Counted from the first letter of the stretch, positions 1-7,869 are shown. The stretch is 32,049 nt of DNA from Parablautia intestinalis (GCA_003612395.1 RAYQ01000033.1:1-32049); one strand, 5' to 3'. A program made the numbers and translations. Notes: a model not told the origin generated them from the letters alone.

Positions 1-2
1 GA

Positions 3-68
3 GAAGTTCCGGAAAGCTCTTGTGAAGATGTGTCAGAGGATGTGATGGCTTTTTTGGCGGATTTGTAG
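3..68 (+). CDS. C-terminal tail of an unidentified protein (partial)
   Basis: An open frame enters from the left edge and ends at TAG 66-68, giving 21 residues ending in MAFLADL. The tail is acidic. It could be the end of a TetR-type regulator, which often precedes hydrolase and methyltransferase genes, but 21 residues are too few to decide. The next reading frame starts 14 bases later on the same strand, so it was probably transcribed with the remnants that follow. Confidence 0.3.
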   Translation, partial: EVPESSCEDVSEDVMAFLADL

Positions 69-82
69 TAAGACAGGCATGG

Positions 83-523
83 ATGATAAGCAGGATGATT
101 TCGGGTATGTTCCGAAAAAGCAGGCTGCCGGGATTTATGCGGTGGTGGATAGAAAGGCCCCCTGCAAAGGAACAGGCGTATTACAAAAAAATGTTGGATA
201 TGTTCGGCGTAGGAAATACCCGCATGGCTTTTGCGAAGAAGGAAAGTATCCGTAATCAATTCTATTCCGATCTGGTTACGCCGATAAAAAACGGGATATC
301 CGTACCCGGTACAACGGTCCATATTTTTTACGCCGTAAAAATGGGGAAACAGTATCTGAAAAGGTACAAGAAGCATTTTAAAGCCCCCGATATCCGCCGT
401 CATGATCTGCAGCACGAGGAGCTGCTGGTCTGTTATCCGCAACAGTGGGCGGAGGAGGTCAGAAATTGTTGTAGAATATTTCCGAAAAGCAGTAAAGGAG
501 AAAAAGAAAATGAGCAGACATGA
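83..523 (+). pseudogene. Alpha/beta hydrolase, C-terminal remnant
   Basis: The frame encodes 146 residues that resemble only the C-terminal half of small alpha/beta hydrolases. The stretch around residues 105-120 contains HDLQHEELL followed by VCYPQQWAEEV, which fits the region carrying the catalytic histidine and last helix. The nucleophile elbow (GxSxG) and N-terminal strands expected in a protein of about 250 residues are absent, and no ribosome site precedes the first ATG, so the gene has lost its 5' half. The end overlaps the start of the methyltransferase at 510 by 14 bases, showing the original genes were tightly packed. Family assignment is by motif recognition; the truncation is directly visible. 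Confidence 0.5.
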
Positions 524-1207
524 TGAGATCAAAAACGCATATAAGAGCCTCGGTGGGGAGGCAACATTCTATGACGGGATGCTCACTTGCTCCACGCTGC
601 CCGGAAAGGCAGTCTGTAAGCTGGTATGGAACATGAATAAAAGGAAAAACGACCGTTATCTGGAGCTTGCGCTTTCAGGCATACCGCAGGGCTTTGGCGG
701 CAGGATGCTGGAGGTTCCGGTGGGGACGGGCGTACTCAGTATGCCGGTGTATGAAAGGCTGCCGGACGCGGATATCACCTGCCTGGACTATTCCCCGGAC
801 ATGATGGAGCGGGCAAGGAGGCAGGCGGAAAACGCAGCCTGGAAAATGTCAGCTTTATGCAGGGTGATGCGGGGAAACTGCCCTTCCCTGACGGCAGTTT
901 TGACCTCGTGCTGTCGCTAAACGGCTTCCATGCCTTCCCGGATAAGGAGGCGGTTTACCGGGAAGTATTCCGCGTCCTGAAACCGAGCGGCATATTCTGC
1001 GGATGCTTTTATGTAAAGGGTGAAAATAAGCGCACCGACTGGCTCGTTGAAAAAATATATACGCCAAAGGGATATTTTACGCCGCCCTATGAGACGGCAC
1101 GCAGTCTTGAAATGAGGCTGAAAGCCATGTACCGGAAAGCGCAGGTGAAAACCGTGGAGGGTATGGCTGCATTCCGGTGCAGGAAGGGCAGCAGCGATGG
1201 AAAATAG
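510..1207 (+). pseudogene. Class I SAM-dependent methyltransferase, frameshifted
   Basis: ATG 510 has AAAGGAG 5-10 bases upstream. The first frame carries motif I as LEVPVGTGVLS and motif II as CLDYSPDMMERAR, typical of UbiE/Methyltransf_11 enzymes that bind S-adenosylmethionine. That frame runs off into unrelated sequence near 840. The homologous continuation (MQGDAGKLPFPDGSFDLVL, then FRVLKPSG) lies in the frame one base earlier and runs to TAG 1205-1207. Joining them needs a single missing base around 837-840. Motif I has Pro-Val where DVGxGxG is more common. The intact gene would have been about 232 residues. The end overlaps the next start (1197) by 11 bases. The substrate is unknown. 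Confidence 0.75.
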
Positions 1208-1707
1208 GAGGAAGCGTATACATTTTGATTTGGAAACGGACGGTTTTTACGGTACTTACCTGCAAAGCGGGGAGCTTTCCGGCGGCGTCTTATTTTCAGG
1301 ATATCACTCTGACTATTGCCCTGACACCCACCGATTTTATCTGGCAGGGCGTCATGCAGGGCAGGCGGGACGGCTGCAAAGAGTGGCCTGCAGAGGGGGA
1401 ATCCCTGCTTTCCTACCGCGGCGAACCGCTGCCCTATATGCTATTTGTCTGTCAGCACCCACAGTACTGGAGGAGCGTTGCCGCTGAGAGAAGACGTACC
1501 GGGGATATGATCTATGCCCGTAAGTTCTATGAGGATTCGGAAGCAGCACATTCGATCACAGAAGCCGAAATCATAAAAGTGGAGGATATTCATGGAAAGC
1601 TCCTGCTGATCGGCGCAGAAGACGATGTGCTGTGGAAAACGGCAAAGTACATATGGCGGATGTAAAAGCGGCTGGCGGAGAAACCCTACGACTGCAAAGT
1701 GGAGAAA
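1197..1707 (+). pseudogene. BAAT-like acyl-CoA thioester hydrolase, broken
   Basis: The recognisable part runs from about 1310 to 1707. It contains TPTDFIWQGV, then GEPLPYMLFV, ARKFYEDSEAAHSITEAE and GKLLLIGAEDDVLW, matching the BAAT C-terminal domain of acyl-CoA thioester hydrolases, an alpha/beta hydrolase fold with the acid residue in GAEDD. The start at ATG 1197 lies in a different frame, so a frameshift occurred near 1310-1325. An in-frame TAA at 1663-1665 sits where homologues have Glu. The expected final histidine segment is missing, because the frame runs straight into the start of the ATC-hydrolase-like gene. At least three lesions make it non-functional. Confidence 0.6.
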
Positions 1708-1710
1708 GGA

Positions 1711-2358
1711 ATGCGTATGAAATACATTGGAATGCCCATGGGGATGTGGGTGTTGTTTGGGAAATCTTTTGAAGGTCATCTGGTTTCGGAGTTTGGGTTT
1801 GACAGGGACACGGCAAAAATGACTTCGGCAAAAGCAAAGCCGCAGTATAAGAAGATTATTGCCGGGCTGCCGGAATTTGAAAAAGCAGACCGTTTCAAAA
1901 TGAATATCGTAAACTGCGCCCTGCTTGCCGCCTTTGTGCTGAATATGCCAGAGCGTCCCGATGTAGAACGGCTGACAGCGTATTATGCCGGTTCCATGAT
2001 GACTCCGGCCATGAAGTGGTTCTGTCGTAAGAGCGGAAAATCCAAGTTCACCAAAAAGGATATTTCCTCAATGAAAGCCGCCGAACGGTTAAGGGCTGCG
2101 GACAGGAACCCTTATTCGTGGAATATGGAGTTTCTTCCTTACCCGGACGGCAGCGGCTATGAAGCCCGCTTTACCGCCTGCGGTATCTGTACCCTGATGC
2201 GGGAGATGGGGCTTTATGCCCTTGTCCCTGCCATGTGCCGTCTGGATTATACAATAGCCGAGGCGGGCGGTACCTCGGATTTTTTCCGGGAGTATACACT
2301 GGCTTCGGGCGGTCCATACTGTGACTGCGGATATAAAAAGAAGCGGGAGGGAAGGTAG
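1711..2358 (+). CDS. L-2-amino-thiazoline-4-carboxylic acid hydrolase family protein
   Basis: The protein has about 215 residues and no signal peptide. The C-terminal half contains PYSWNMEFLPY, CGICTLMREMGLY, then PAMCRLDYTIAEAGG and ASGGPYCDCGYK, the cysteine-rich pattern of the ATC hydrolase family (Pfam PF14196), named after an enzyme opening the thiazoline ring in cysteine synthesis by Pseudomonas. Clostridial members are numerous and mostly uncharacterised, so the substrate here is open. I chose ATG 1711 because GGAG at 1701-1704 lies 6 bases upstream; ATG 1717 is also possible. The frame is continuous with the broken thioesterase before it. It appears to be one of only two intact genes in the first 4.6 kb. 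Confidence 0.75.
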   Translation: MRMKYIGMPMGMWVLFGKSFEGHLVSEFGFDRDTAKMTSAKAKPQYKKIIAGLPEFEKADRFKMNIVNCALLAAFVLNMPERPDVERLTAYYAGSMMTPAMKWFCRKSGKSKFTKKDISSMKAAERLRAADRNPYSWNMEFLPYPDGSGYEARFTACGICTLMREMGLYALVPAMCRLDYTIAEAGGTSDFFREYTLASGGPYCDCGYKKKREGR

Positions 2359-2658
2359 TGTCAAGTAAGTTATAAAAAAACAGGGTCAATAAAATAGGCT
2401 CAATAGAACCTTGATAATTGTAGAGATTTGTTCCAATAAGCTCTCCGAAGGCTTAGGGCGCTGCCCTAAGAACCTGCAAGGGACCTGTCCCTTGACCCAT
2501 TAACGGGATCTGCCCAAACCCGTCCTCGCCGGAAGGCAGGAAAAGAGCACAGTTGCCCTTCTCCTGTTTGACAGGATTATCCGTGAGCCTTATGTCAATA
2601 GACTTTCGCGGCATATCCTCACAGTCGGCTAAGCCGCCTGCTCCGGTATTCCACGATT
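2359..2658. other. Non-coding stretch with stacked hairpins beside a transposase
   Basis: No convincing gene is seen. The region holds an 8-bp hairpin (CTTAGGGC at 2452-2459, GCCCTAAG at 2463-2470), an 8-bp hairpin right after it (CAAGGGAC at 2478, GTCCCTTG ending near 2495), and one arm of a longer inverted repeat (see 2593-2667). These most likely belong to the end of the transposable element that begins here. Confidence 0.5.
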
Positions 2659-2667
2659 CTATTGACA
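2593..2667. repeat. 10-bp perfect inverted repeat around 55 bases
   Basis: TGTCAATAGA at 2593-2602 is repeated in inverse as TCTATTGACA at 2658-2667. The right arm overlaps the last codons of the minus-strand transposase frame. The interval contains a second short palindrome, CGGCT-AAGCCG. It could be a transposase end, a terminator-like fold or a target structure. Confidence 0.6.
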
Positions 2668-3468
2668 ACAGCTCCGCTCCGGTGAAGCAGCACCAGTTTT
2701 GTGCATGTTTAGGAGGGTCTGCTGGCCAAGAAAGATGAGAAGCTGCCATTTACCCGGCATGTTGTCAGCACCTTGCAGCATTTCCACTTCATTGAGGACT
2801 CTGTACTTATTGAGTTTGTGCGGACGAAGAAAGTTATAGTAAGCAACCCAGAGAGCAAGGTCATAGTTGGCACCATCGATATTATCAAAGCCGTTTGTAT
2901 GACGGTAAGAAGCCTTACAGGTGCGGCTGAGCTGTTCAATCATCTGTTTGAATGGGCGGTGTTCCGCAGAAACAGCATCGTCGTTGGTAAGTCCAATAAC
3001 CTGAGTAATCTGGAAGGAAAAGTCTTTTCCAAACTTCTTTACGAATTCCATTGCGGCGAGAGGATAGGCGCTGTAGCCGTCAGCGATGAACCTGAAGTTC
3101 TTCGGCAGTTTTGTGAGTCCTTGAAATGCCATACGCATAGCGAGGATGCAGGGACCTGCTCCACGATTATCAGACACCTGGTAGCCGATGATGGAGCGGG
3201 TGGCGGCATTCATGATAAGCCAGATATAGGTTTTGATGCCGCGGATTTTGATGTAGGTTTCATCTGCTGTGAAAACATCTCCCTTTTTGTAGGGATACAG
3301 GTCAACAAAGGGCTTGATGCAGATGGCGGCGGTCTTACAGTAGTTGGCGATTGGCTGATGGGAGATGCTGATGTTATACAGGTCTTTGAGAGCCTGTGAA
3401 GTTTTGCGCAAGGACAGTCCGGGATTGACGTGAAGGGTCAGGCACAGAGACATGGCGATACCGCCCAT
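2659..3468 (-). pseudogene. DDE transposase, IS6/IS240-like, N-terminally truncated
   Basis: The minus-strand frame encodes 269 residues with a DDE catalytic domain: first Asp in FTADETYIKI, second Asp in RFIADGYSAYP, and Glu in SAEHRPFKQMIEQL. This layout fits rve-like transposases of the IS6/IS240 type. Full-length relatives have an N-terminal zinc-binding or helix-turn-helix part that is absent here. The upstream end stops at about 3470, where the sequence switches to the membrane-protein gene on the other strand. The element therefore lost its 5' end, probably in the same event that removed the start of the DUF6796-like gene. Family assignment is moderate; the catalytic triad is plainly visible. 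Confidence 0.7.
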
Positions 3469-3469
3469 G

Positions 3470-4049
3470 GCGGAAGCGTATACTGGCTGACGTGGGGCGT
3501 GGCGCAGATTCCGGCATGGAGGAATACTCTTGCCATGGCGCTGGCTTTTCCGGGAATCATCTTATATGGTATCGCACATTTTGCCCTGGAAGATTTCATA
3601 CGGTCAGAAAAGGAACGGAAGGTATACCGCGCGCTGACTGCTTTTGGGCTGACGCCATGGATTGCGCTGCACTTGTTTTATATTATGATATTATACGCAT
3701 TTTCATGGTTGAGCGCGGGCAGCTATGCAGAGGCGGCGCTGCCGCTTGGAGAGGCTGTGCTTACTCATTTTTCATGGTTTCCGCTTGTCAGTGAGATTTT
3801 GATGCTGCTGCCTTTTCTGTACTGGTTTTATTTTCAGATTAGGCAAAATACTGTTTTCCCGAAGAAAATGGCATTTACCAACATACTCGTCATTTATTTT
3901 TTGATGTACGGTATAAAAAGCATGATGCCGGACTGTCCTGTCCGTTCCGGATTGGTTTTACAAATGGTCTGATGAGCGAGAGCATGATTATCTGGTTTGG
4001 GATCATGCTGGTGTGGAATCTATGCAGGAAGGGGGGCACAGGAAAATGA
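3470..4049 (+). pseudogene. DUF6796-like integral membrane protein, truncated and frameshifted
   Basis: From about 3470 the plus strand encodes a hydrophobic protein starting inside the sequence HGGSVYWLTWG. There are about five membrane segments, including ALAFPGIILYGIAHF, TPWIALHLFYIMILYAF and ILMLLPFLYWFYF. It resembles DUF6796 proteins of Clostridia, whose function is unknown. The N terminus is replaced by transposon sequence. Near 3940-3950 one base is missing: the running frame stops at 3970-3972, but the adjacent frame continues the protein as FTNGLMSESMIIWFGIM and ends at TGA 4047-4049. Both lesions indicate a dead gene. Confidence 0.5.
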
Positions 4050-4067
4050 AAGGGAGGGAGTGCGGAT

Positions 4068-4442
4068 TTGAAGCAGAAAAAATCGGTAGAAGACTACCTT
4101 AAAATTATATACACGCTTTCCAAACGAAAAGCAGTACATGGATCGGATATTGTGGGGGAGCTTGGCGTGTCCCGCCCCACGGTTTCCGTGGCGCTTAAAG
4201 CGCTGACGGAGGAAGGGTATGTGTTTGCAGATGATGGACACGAAATCCATCTGACGGAAAAAGGGAAGCGGATTGCCGAGGACACTTACGAGCGGCACAG
4301 TACGTTCTGCCGGATCCTGACGGGGCTTGGGGTGGACGAAAAGACAGCGGCGGCGGATGCCTGCGAGATGGAACATGCCGTCAGTTCGGAAAGCTATGAG
4401 GCGTTAAAAACGCTGGCAAGGGAAACGCTGCGTGAGGAATGA
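4068..4442 (+). CDS. DtxR/MntR-family metal-dependent transcriptional regulator
   Basis: The 124-residue protein has an N-terminal winged helix (residues 5-65, with GSDIVGELGVSRPTVSVALKAL as recognition region) followed by the start of the dimerisation and metal-binding domain. It aligns almost without gaps with B. subtilis MntR as I remember it: His77, Glu102 and His103 are kept. Position 99 is Cys, as in the Cys-x-x-Glu-His ligand set of iron-sensing DtxR, and the position matching MntR Glu11 is Lys. Metal choice may thus be nearer to iron than manganese; this is inference. The start is TTG 4068, with GGGAGGGAG at 4052-4060 and a 7-base gap. The stop overlaps the next ATG as ATGA at 4439-4442, so the two were translationally coupled. 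Confidence 0.8.
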   Translation: MKQKKSVEDYLKIIYTLSKRKAVHGSDIVGELGVSRPTVSVALKALTEEGYVFADDGHEIHLTEKGKRIAEDTYERHSTFCRILTGLGVDEKTAAADACEMEHAVSSESYEALKTLARETLREE

Positions 4443-4613
4443 AAGAAAGGATAAGGGATATGGCGTCAAACAGCCGTGTCATGATGTGGCTTATGAATCA
4501 TATTGAGATACCGATAGCCAACAAGGTCATGCATAAAGGGGATGTCCATGTCTATGGGGAGGGTGACATACAGAAACTTTGTGACGCAAGCGGCATGGTG
4601 AATATTATCCCCC
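4439..4613 (+). pseudogene. SAM methyltransferase-like fragment cut by an IS21 end
   Basis: ATG 4439 overlaps the stop of the DtxR-type gene. About 58 residues are coding-like, ending in VHVYGEGDIQKLCDASGM, which resembles a C-terminal segment of UbiE-like methyltransferases where a helix starts after a 'YSxxEIxxLxxxAGF' pattern. The AdoMet-binding motifs are absent, so an internal deletion likely removed them. From about 4614 the sequence becomes the repeated end of an IS21-type element and the frame stops by chance at 4669. I infer that a metal-regulated methyltransferase was once coupled to the regulator. Confidence 0.45.
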
Positions 4614-4617
4614 TTGG

Positions 4618-4677
4618 GAGCCACCCATCAGTTTACCGCTTCAGAGCCACCCGGAAATTTCTTCCTTGAGAGCCACC
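4618..4677. repeat. Three GAGCCACC repeats at exact 26-base spacing (IS21 end)
   Basis: GAGCCACC occurs at 4618-4625, 4644-4651 and 4670-4677. The period is exactly 26 bases, about two and a half DNA turns. Multiple spaced repeats at the termini are characteristic of IS21-family elements and are expected to be IstA binding sites. Confidence 0.75.
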
Positions 4678-4758
4678 TCAGACACAAGATATAGTAATAC
4701 TGCCCCTGCCGCTTGAAAATACAACAGAGGCAATATTAGGTCTGATGATTTCAGATGA

Positions 4759-5004
4759 TTATGCTTCTATCTCGTCAACAAGCCTTTTGAGCTTCTTTGA
4801 ATCATACAGCTTTCTCAGGTTTGTTTCATTTGTAGGGATTTCATAGGCATTATGGATAATCCTGTCCATGATGGAATCCGCCTGCGTCCCTCCGCCGGGC
4901 CTGTTATGCCATTCATCAAGGATGAGGATCTGATAGTTACCGATCCTTTTCCTGTATTTTGTAAGTTCCCTGAGGTTGTCGCTCTGGTTCTCAAAGTTAC
5001 GCAT
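4759..5004 (-). pseudogene. istB: IstB-like ATP-binding protein, C-terminal remnant with internal deletion
   Basis: The minus-strand frame contains the Walker B segment ILILDEW and the C-terminal signature GGGTQADSIMDRIIHN followed by NLRKLYDSKKL, typical of IstB helper ATPases that load target DNA for the IstA transposase. In relatives about 45 residues separate DEW from the WHNR motif. Here they are fused at a shared Trp, so an internal deletion has removed that segment. The N-terminal half with Walker A is lost at the junction with the IS3 element at about 5020. IstB normally has about 250 residues; about 80 remain. Confidence 0.75.
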
Positions 5005-5052
5005 TGATATTGTCAATATTGGTTGACACTTTTTTTGCAAGGATATCAATGC

Positions 5053-5962
5053 CTAAGCAGCAGTATCCAGAGCTTCATAATATCTCCGCCGCCTGGCCAT
5101 AGGAGGAAGCCCATCATTGGAAGAGCATATCCTCCTGTTGTTCCAATAACTGATGAAATATCTCCAGATGAGGGTTTTCAGTTCCTCTACTGTCATTTTT
5201 TCTGTGTTATGCCTCCCATAGATGAGTTCTTCCTTCATCCTCGCCCACATGCTCTCGCAACGGGCATTGCCATGGCAGCGTCCCCCGGCACTGTTCATGC
5301 TCTGGAGAATGCCATACTTTGCTGCTGCCCTGCGGTAGGTCTTACTGAGGTACTGAGATCCACGGTCATAATGGATGATGGCTCCCCTGAGCGCCGGGTA
5401 AGACCGGACCGCATTGGTAAGCGTACGCCCGCATAGTACGGCTTTCATGTTTGTATCCATTGCCATGCCCGCAACTGCAGCATCGAAACAGTCAAATATG
5501 GCGGATACATAGAGTTTTCCATCTCTAGCTTTGCTCTCGGTTATGTCCGTGATAAATTTTTTGAGTGGTTCCCTGGATTTGAAATCCCTTTTCAGCAGGT
5601 CCTCAGATTTACGCGCCTCACGATCTGCTCTGGTGATCCCATTTGGTCTGTGTTTCGGACGATGGCCCAGCCCCAATCTCTGCCATGATGCGGTAGACAG
5701 TGCGTTCACCGGGAATGCGGACACCTTCCGGCTGTTTTAAAACAAGCGCCTGATACATACGGATCCGTCCGTAAGTGTCGTTGCATTCATCCTCAGACAC
5801 GACTGTCCTGATGGCATCAGCTAACTGCTGGTATTTCCACGGACGGTCTTTGTCTGCCAGATATTTATAAAATCCCTGCCGCGTTACTTTCAGCATCCGG
5901 CAGCAGAAGGAAATCTTTCCCTTTATAACGCCGTCCCTGGTTTTTATGGCAGGGAACATCAT
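5053..5962 (-). pseudogene. IS3-family transposase OrfB, one-base frameshift
   Basis: The gene starts at ATG 5962, overlapping the orfA stop as ATGA. The first frame (HTH_21-like region, CCRMLKVTRQGFYKYL, then RTVYRIMAEIG) leaves the homologous path near 5680. The catalytic core continues in a neighbouring frame to 5053: first Asp in KKFITDITE, second Asp in IHYDRGSQY, Glu in ARCESMWARMKEE, and the closing WRYFISYWNNRR. All three DDE residues are present, but the indel near 5680 separates them from the N-terminal part. The usual IS3 programmed slip occurs at the orfA-orfB overlap, not inside orfB, so this looks inactivating. Confidence 0.8.
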
Positions 5963-6300
5963 TCTCTGTCTTTTGCAGACTTCCGACGGCTGGCGGCAAA
6001 AAAAGCGCTTGCCTCTTCAAGAAATTCGTTTTCCTCTTTCAGGCGGCGGATTTCCTTTTCCTGCTCCTTGACCTGTCTGCGCAGGAGAGCCAGTTCTTCT
6101 GCAAGATTCATGACAGTTTCCGGAGTATGTGATCCGGAACCGACATTCAGTCTTCCCTCTCTGGCAGCCTTTGTCCACGCGTACATAGTGTTTTCAGGGA
6201 TACCTAACTCGGCTGCAGCTTTTGCACCGCCAAGCTCTTTTGCTAATTTTACGGCCTGGATTTTATATTCCATGTCGTATTTCCGTTGTTTTTTTGCCAT
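5959..6300 (-). CDS. IS3-family transposase OrfA
   Basis: The 113-residue protein has an N-terminal helix-turn-helix (residues 5-45, with AAAELGIPENTMYAWTKAA) and a C-terminal coiled coil (residues 65-100, LALLRRQVKEQEKEIRRLKEE) used for multimerisation. This is the standard layout of IS3-family OrfA, which binds the element ends. AAGGAGG lies 8 bases upstream of its ATG. The frame is intact, unlike orfB, so it may still make a DNA-binding protein that could act in trans on related copies. Confidence 0.85.
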   Translation of the reverse strand: MAKKQRKYDMEYKIQAVKLAKELGGAKAAAELGIPENTMYAWTKAAREGRLNVGSGSHTPETVMNLAEELALLRRQVKEQEKEIRRLKEENEFLEEASAFFAASRRKSAKDRE

Positions 6301-6376
6301 TGTAGTTGCCTCCTTATTTCTCTTTGATTATACATCAAATCCTTGATTGTAAGGTGTCAACTAAAATGATACAACA

Positions 6377-6916
6377 TCACATGCCAACAATTTTTCTAAC
6401 TGTATTCGCCGTTCTTATCGTCAATTTACTGCCGATATTTGTGCTTGCTGTTTTAGACCACCAGTTTGTTTTTTGATAATCTTTCCGGCTGAAAGACCAG
6501 AATACAGTTTCTTTGTATTCCATAATCTTTTCCAATCCCTCTTTAGGCTCTCCGATTTCGTTATATACATCTCTGAATGTAGCGGGCGGCATGATAAAGA
6601 TTAGATTGTCATAAATCTCCTTGCTTTCATCCCCCCACCAGTCGGGCGCATGATATAAAATATCCTCAAGTTCTTCCTTCGATATGACAAAAACAGGAAT
6701 ATCTAAACTAAATTGATTTTTAATCATTTCCTCAATTCGGCTTGTCGTTTTGATTGTATCAGCTTCATTACTTGAAAAAATCACATTACCGCTATTCAAA
6801 TAGGTTTTGACCTCTGCATAATCAAGTCTTTCAAAGCCCTGTTTTAATTCTGCCATTGGCACTTTGTTTTTGCCGCTTACATTGATACCTCGCAAAAAAG
6901 CAATATATCTTTTCAT
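6377..6916 (-). CDS. DUF1697 domain-containing protein
   Basis: The 179-residue protein has the full DUF1697 pattern: RYIAFLRGINVSGKNKVPMAEL at the N terminus, TYLNSGNVIFSS, then DNLIFIMPPATF and the closing segment TKTASTNIGSKLTIRTANTVRKI (key residues SxTxxSKLTxRxxxTxxKI). The biochemical function of this widespread soluble family is unknown. GGAGG lies 11 bases upstream of the ATG. The gene is complete and AT-richer than the core block, as expected for cargo. Its stop lies only 16 bases from the IS3 end. It is followed downstream in the same direction of reading by no other intact gene and preceded by a GNAT gene. Confidence 0.9.
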   Translation of the reverse strand: MKRYIAFLRGINVSGKNKVPMAELKQGFERLDYAEVKTYLNSGNVIFSSNEADTIKTTSRIEEMIKNQFSLDIPVFVISKEELEDILYHAPDWWGDESKEIYDNLIFIMPPATFRDVYNEIGEPKEGLEKIMEYKETVFWSFSRKDYQKTNWWSKTASTNIGSKLTIRTANTVRKIVGM

Positions 6917-6969
6917 CTATACTGATACCTCCACACAAATTCCGATTTTCGATTATGTCAAACTGGAAT

Positions 6970-7416
6970 TTATCTTTCTAACTTAACAAGATATTCGGTG
7001 GTATCTTCTTCAAACTTTTTCTGACCTGTCAAATGAAAGCCATGCCTTTGGTAAAAAGAAATTGCTCTAATATTTTTTTCTAATGCCCATAAATTATTTG
7101 CATGGAGTTCTTTAATTGCAAATTCAATTAGTTCATTGCCAATTCCCTCACTTTGAAAAGACGTATCTACATATAATTTACAAATTTCTGTTCCGTCCAT
7201 TTGAATAAAGCCCTTTATCAATCCATTATCAAATACATATATGTTTTTGATAATTTCATCTTTTTTGAAGTAATTATCTACTAATAAAACAACCTGCAAC
7301 TCCCCAAAAGAAAAACTTTCATCTTTGAATATAGGGAAAAAATTTATCCTATTATTGAATACATATATTTCAGCTACTCTTGATAAATCATCTATTATTG
7401 CTTTTCTGATATATAT
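6970..7416 (-). CDS. GNAT N-acetyltransferase with apparent ATA start
   Basis: The frame encodes a small Gcn5-related acetyltransferase. Acetyl-CoA binding is shown by LYVDTSFQSEGIGNELI (the Q/R-x-x-G-x-G/A loop is QSEGIG) and the family's closing ISFYQRHGF. The first ATG-like start in frame would be TTG 7299, but that discards about 39 residues that read well as the first strand and helix (IRKAIIDDLSRVAEIY). A good GGAGGA site at 7424-7429 points, with a 9-base gap, to an ATA codon at 7416; an in-frame TAA lies just upstream. Either ATA is used weakly or an ATG mutated and the gene is now weakly expressed or dead. The substrate is unknown. Confidence 0.7.
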   Translation of the reverse strand: MYIRKAIIDDLSRVAEIYVFNNRINFFPIFKDESFSFGELQVVLLVDNYFKKDEIIKNIYVFDNGLIKGFIQMDGTEICKLYVDTSFQSEGIGNELIEFAIKELHANNLWALEKNIRAISFYQRHGFHLTGQKKFEEDTTEYLVKLER

Positions 7417-7869
7417 CTTATATCTCCTCCTTTACAAATTCCGAGTTATTGTTGCGTTCAGCTTAGCACATTTATAGGACATCTACAAGATTCCGTGTAT
7501 AAAAAAGCAAAAAGAATGAATTCTTCACTTGACAATGTGGCAAAGAATTGATGAGCAGAGATGAGCTTGCGGTAATGGACGGTGATAAATGCATCTTACA
7601 GCTTCGCGGGGTACGGCCGTTTTTGTATGGGGCGTCATCAACCTTTTAGAGGGGTACGGGAATGATAATCCGGGCACAAATGCTCGTGTACGGTAAGGAA
7701 GCAAGCAACCGAAAACAAGAGATAGACCGCCAGCACCACACTATTCCGAACCAAAGAAACCAAAGACCAAAAGACAAGCATTATGGAAAAATCTAAACTT
7801 TTGTATTTTTCCACAATGCCGACTACTACGGAATTCCTCTCATTTCTATTCTATGAGAATATAATTGAG
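7417..7869. other. Gene-poor stretch with conjugation-gene debris
   Basis: Apart from the VirD4/TraG tail at 7533-7649, no gene is supported. Sequence from about 7650 to 7860 contains short open pieces on the + strand without starts or recognisable motifs, and probably represents more eroded element DNA. Confidence 0.5.
7533..7649 (+). pseudogene. VirD4/TraG coupling-protein C-terminal remnant
   Basis: An open piece of 38 codons ends at TAG 7647-7649. It contains LMSRDELAVMDGDKCI followed by LQLRGVRPF, a signature of the C-terminal part of VirD4/TraG-type ATPases from clostridial integrative conjugative elements. These couple relaxase-DNA complexes to the type IV secretion channel. No start codon, Walker motifs or upstream region remain. 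It marks this part of the window as former conjugative-element DNA. Confidence 0.6.

Larger units (their letters stand above)
4614..5021. mobile_element. IS21-family element, terminal remnant
   Basis: The left boundary is marked by three GAGCCACC repeats, followed on the minus strand by the C-terminal part of istB. IS21 elements carry several transposase-binding repeats at each end, so this is a true terminus. The other end is missing: an IS3-type element begins at about 5022 inside istB and nothing resembling istA or istB appears beyond it. The element is therefore a dead fragment of about 400 bases. Confidence 0.7.
5022..6361 (-). mobile_element. IS3-family insertion sequence with frameshifted orfB
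   Basis: The ends are GTTGACAC (5022-5029) and its inverse GTGTCAAC (6354-6361), with further weak similarity inward. Between them lie orfA (5959-6300) and orfB (5053-5962) on the minus strand in the usual order. The length of about 1.34 kb is typical for IS3 elements. No clear target duplication is visible: the bases outside the ends are ATT on the left and TAA on the right. Because the interrupted istB does not resume on the right, a deletion next to the element is likely. Confidence 0.8.

Noticed and set aside
2773-3399. 208-codon plus-strand ORF opposite the transposase
   Set aside because: It mirrors the DDE transposase frame, whose catalytic residues are clear; the plus-strand product shows no motif or ribosome site.
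5053-5962. Programmed frameshift in orfB of the IS3 element
   Set aside because: The shift lies near 5680, well inside orfB, whereas IS3 programmed slips occur at the orfA-orfB overlap; no slippery heptamer with a following stem was seen there.
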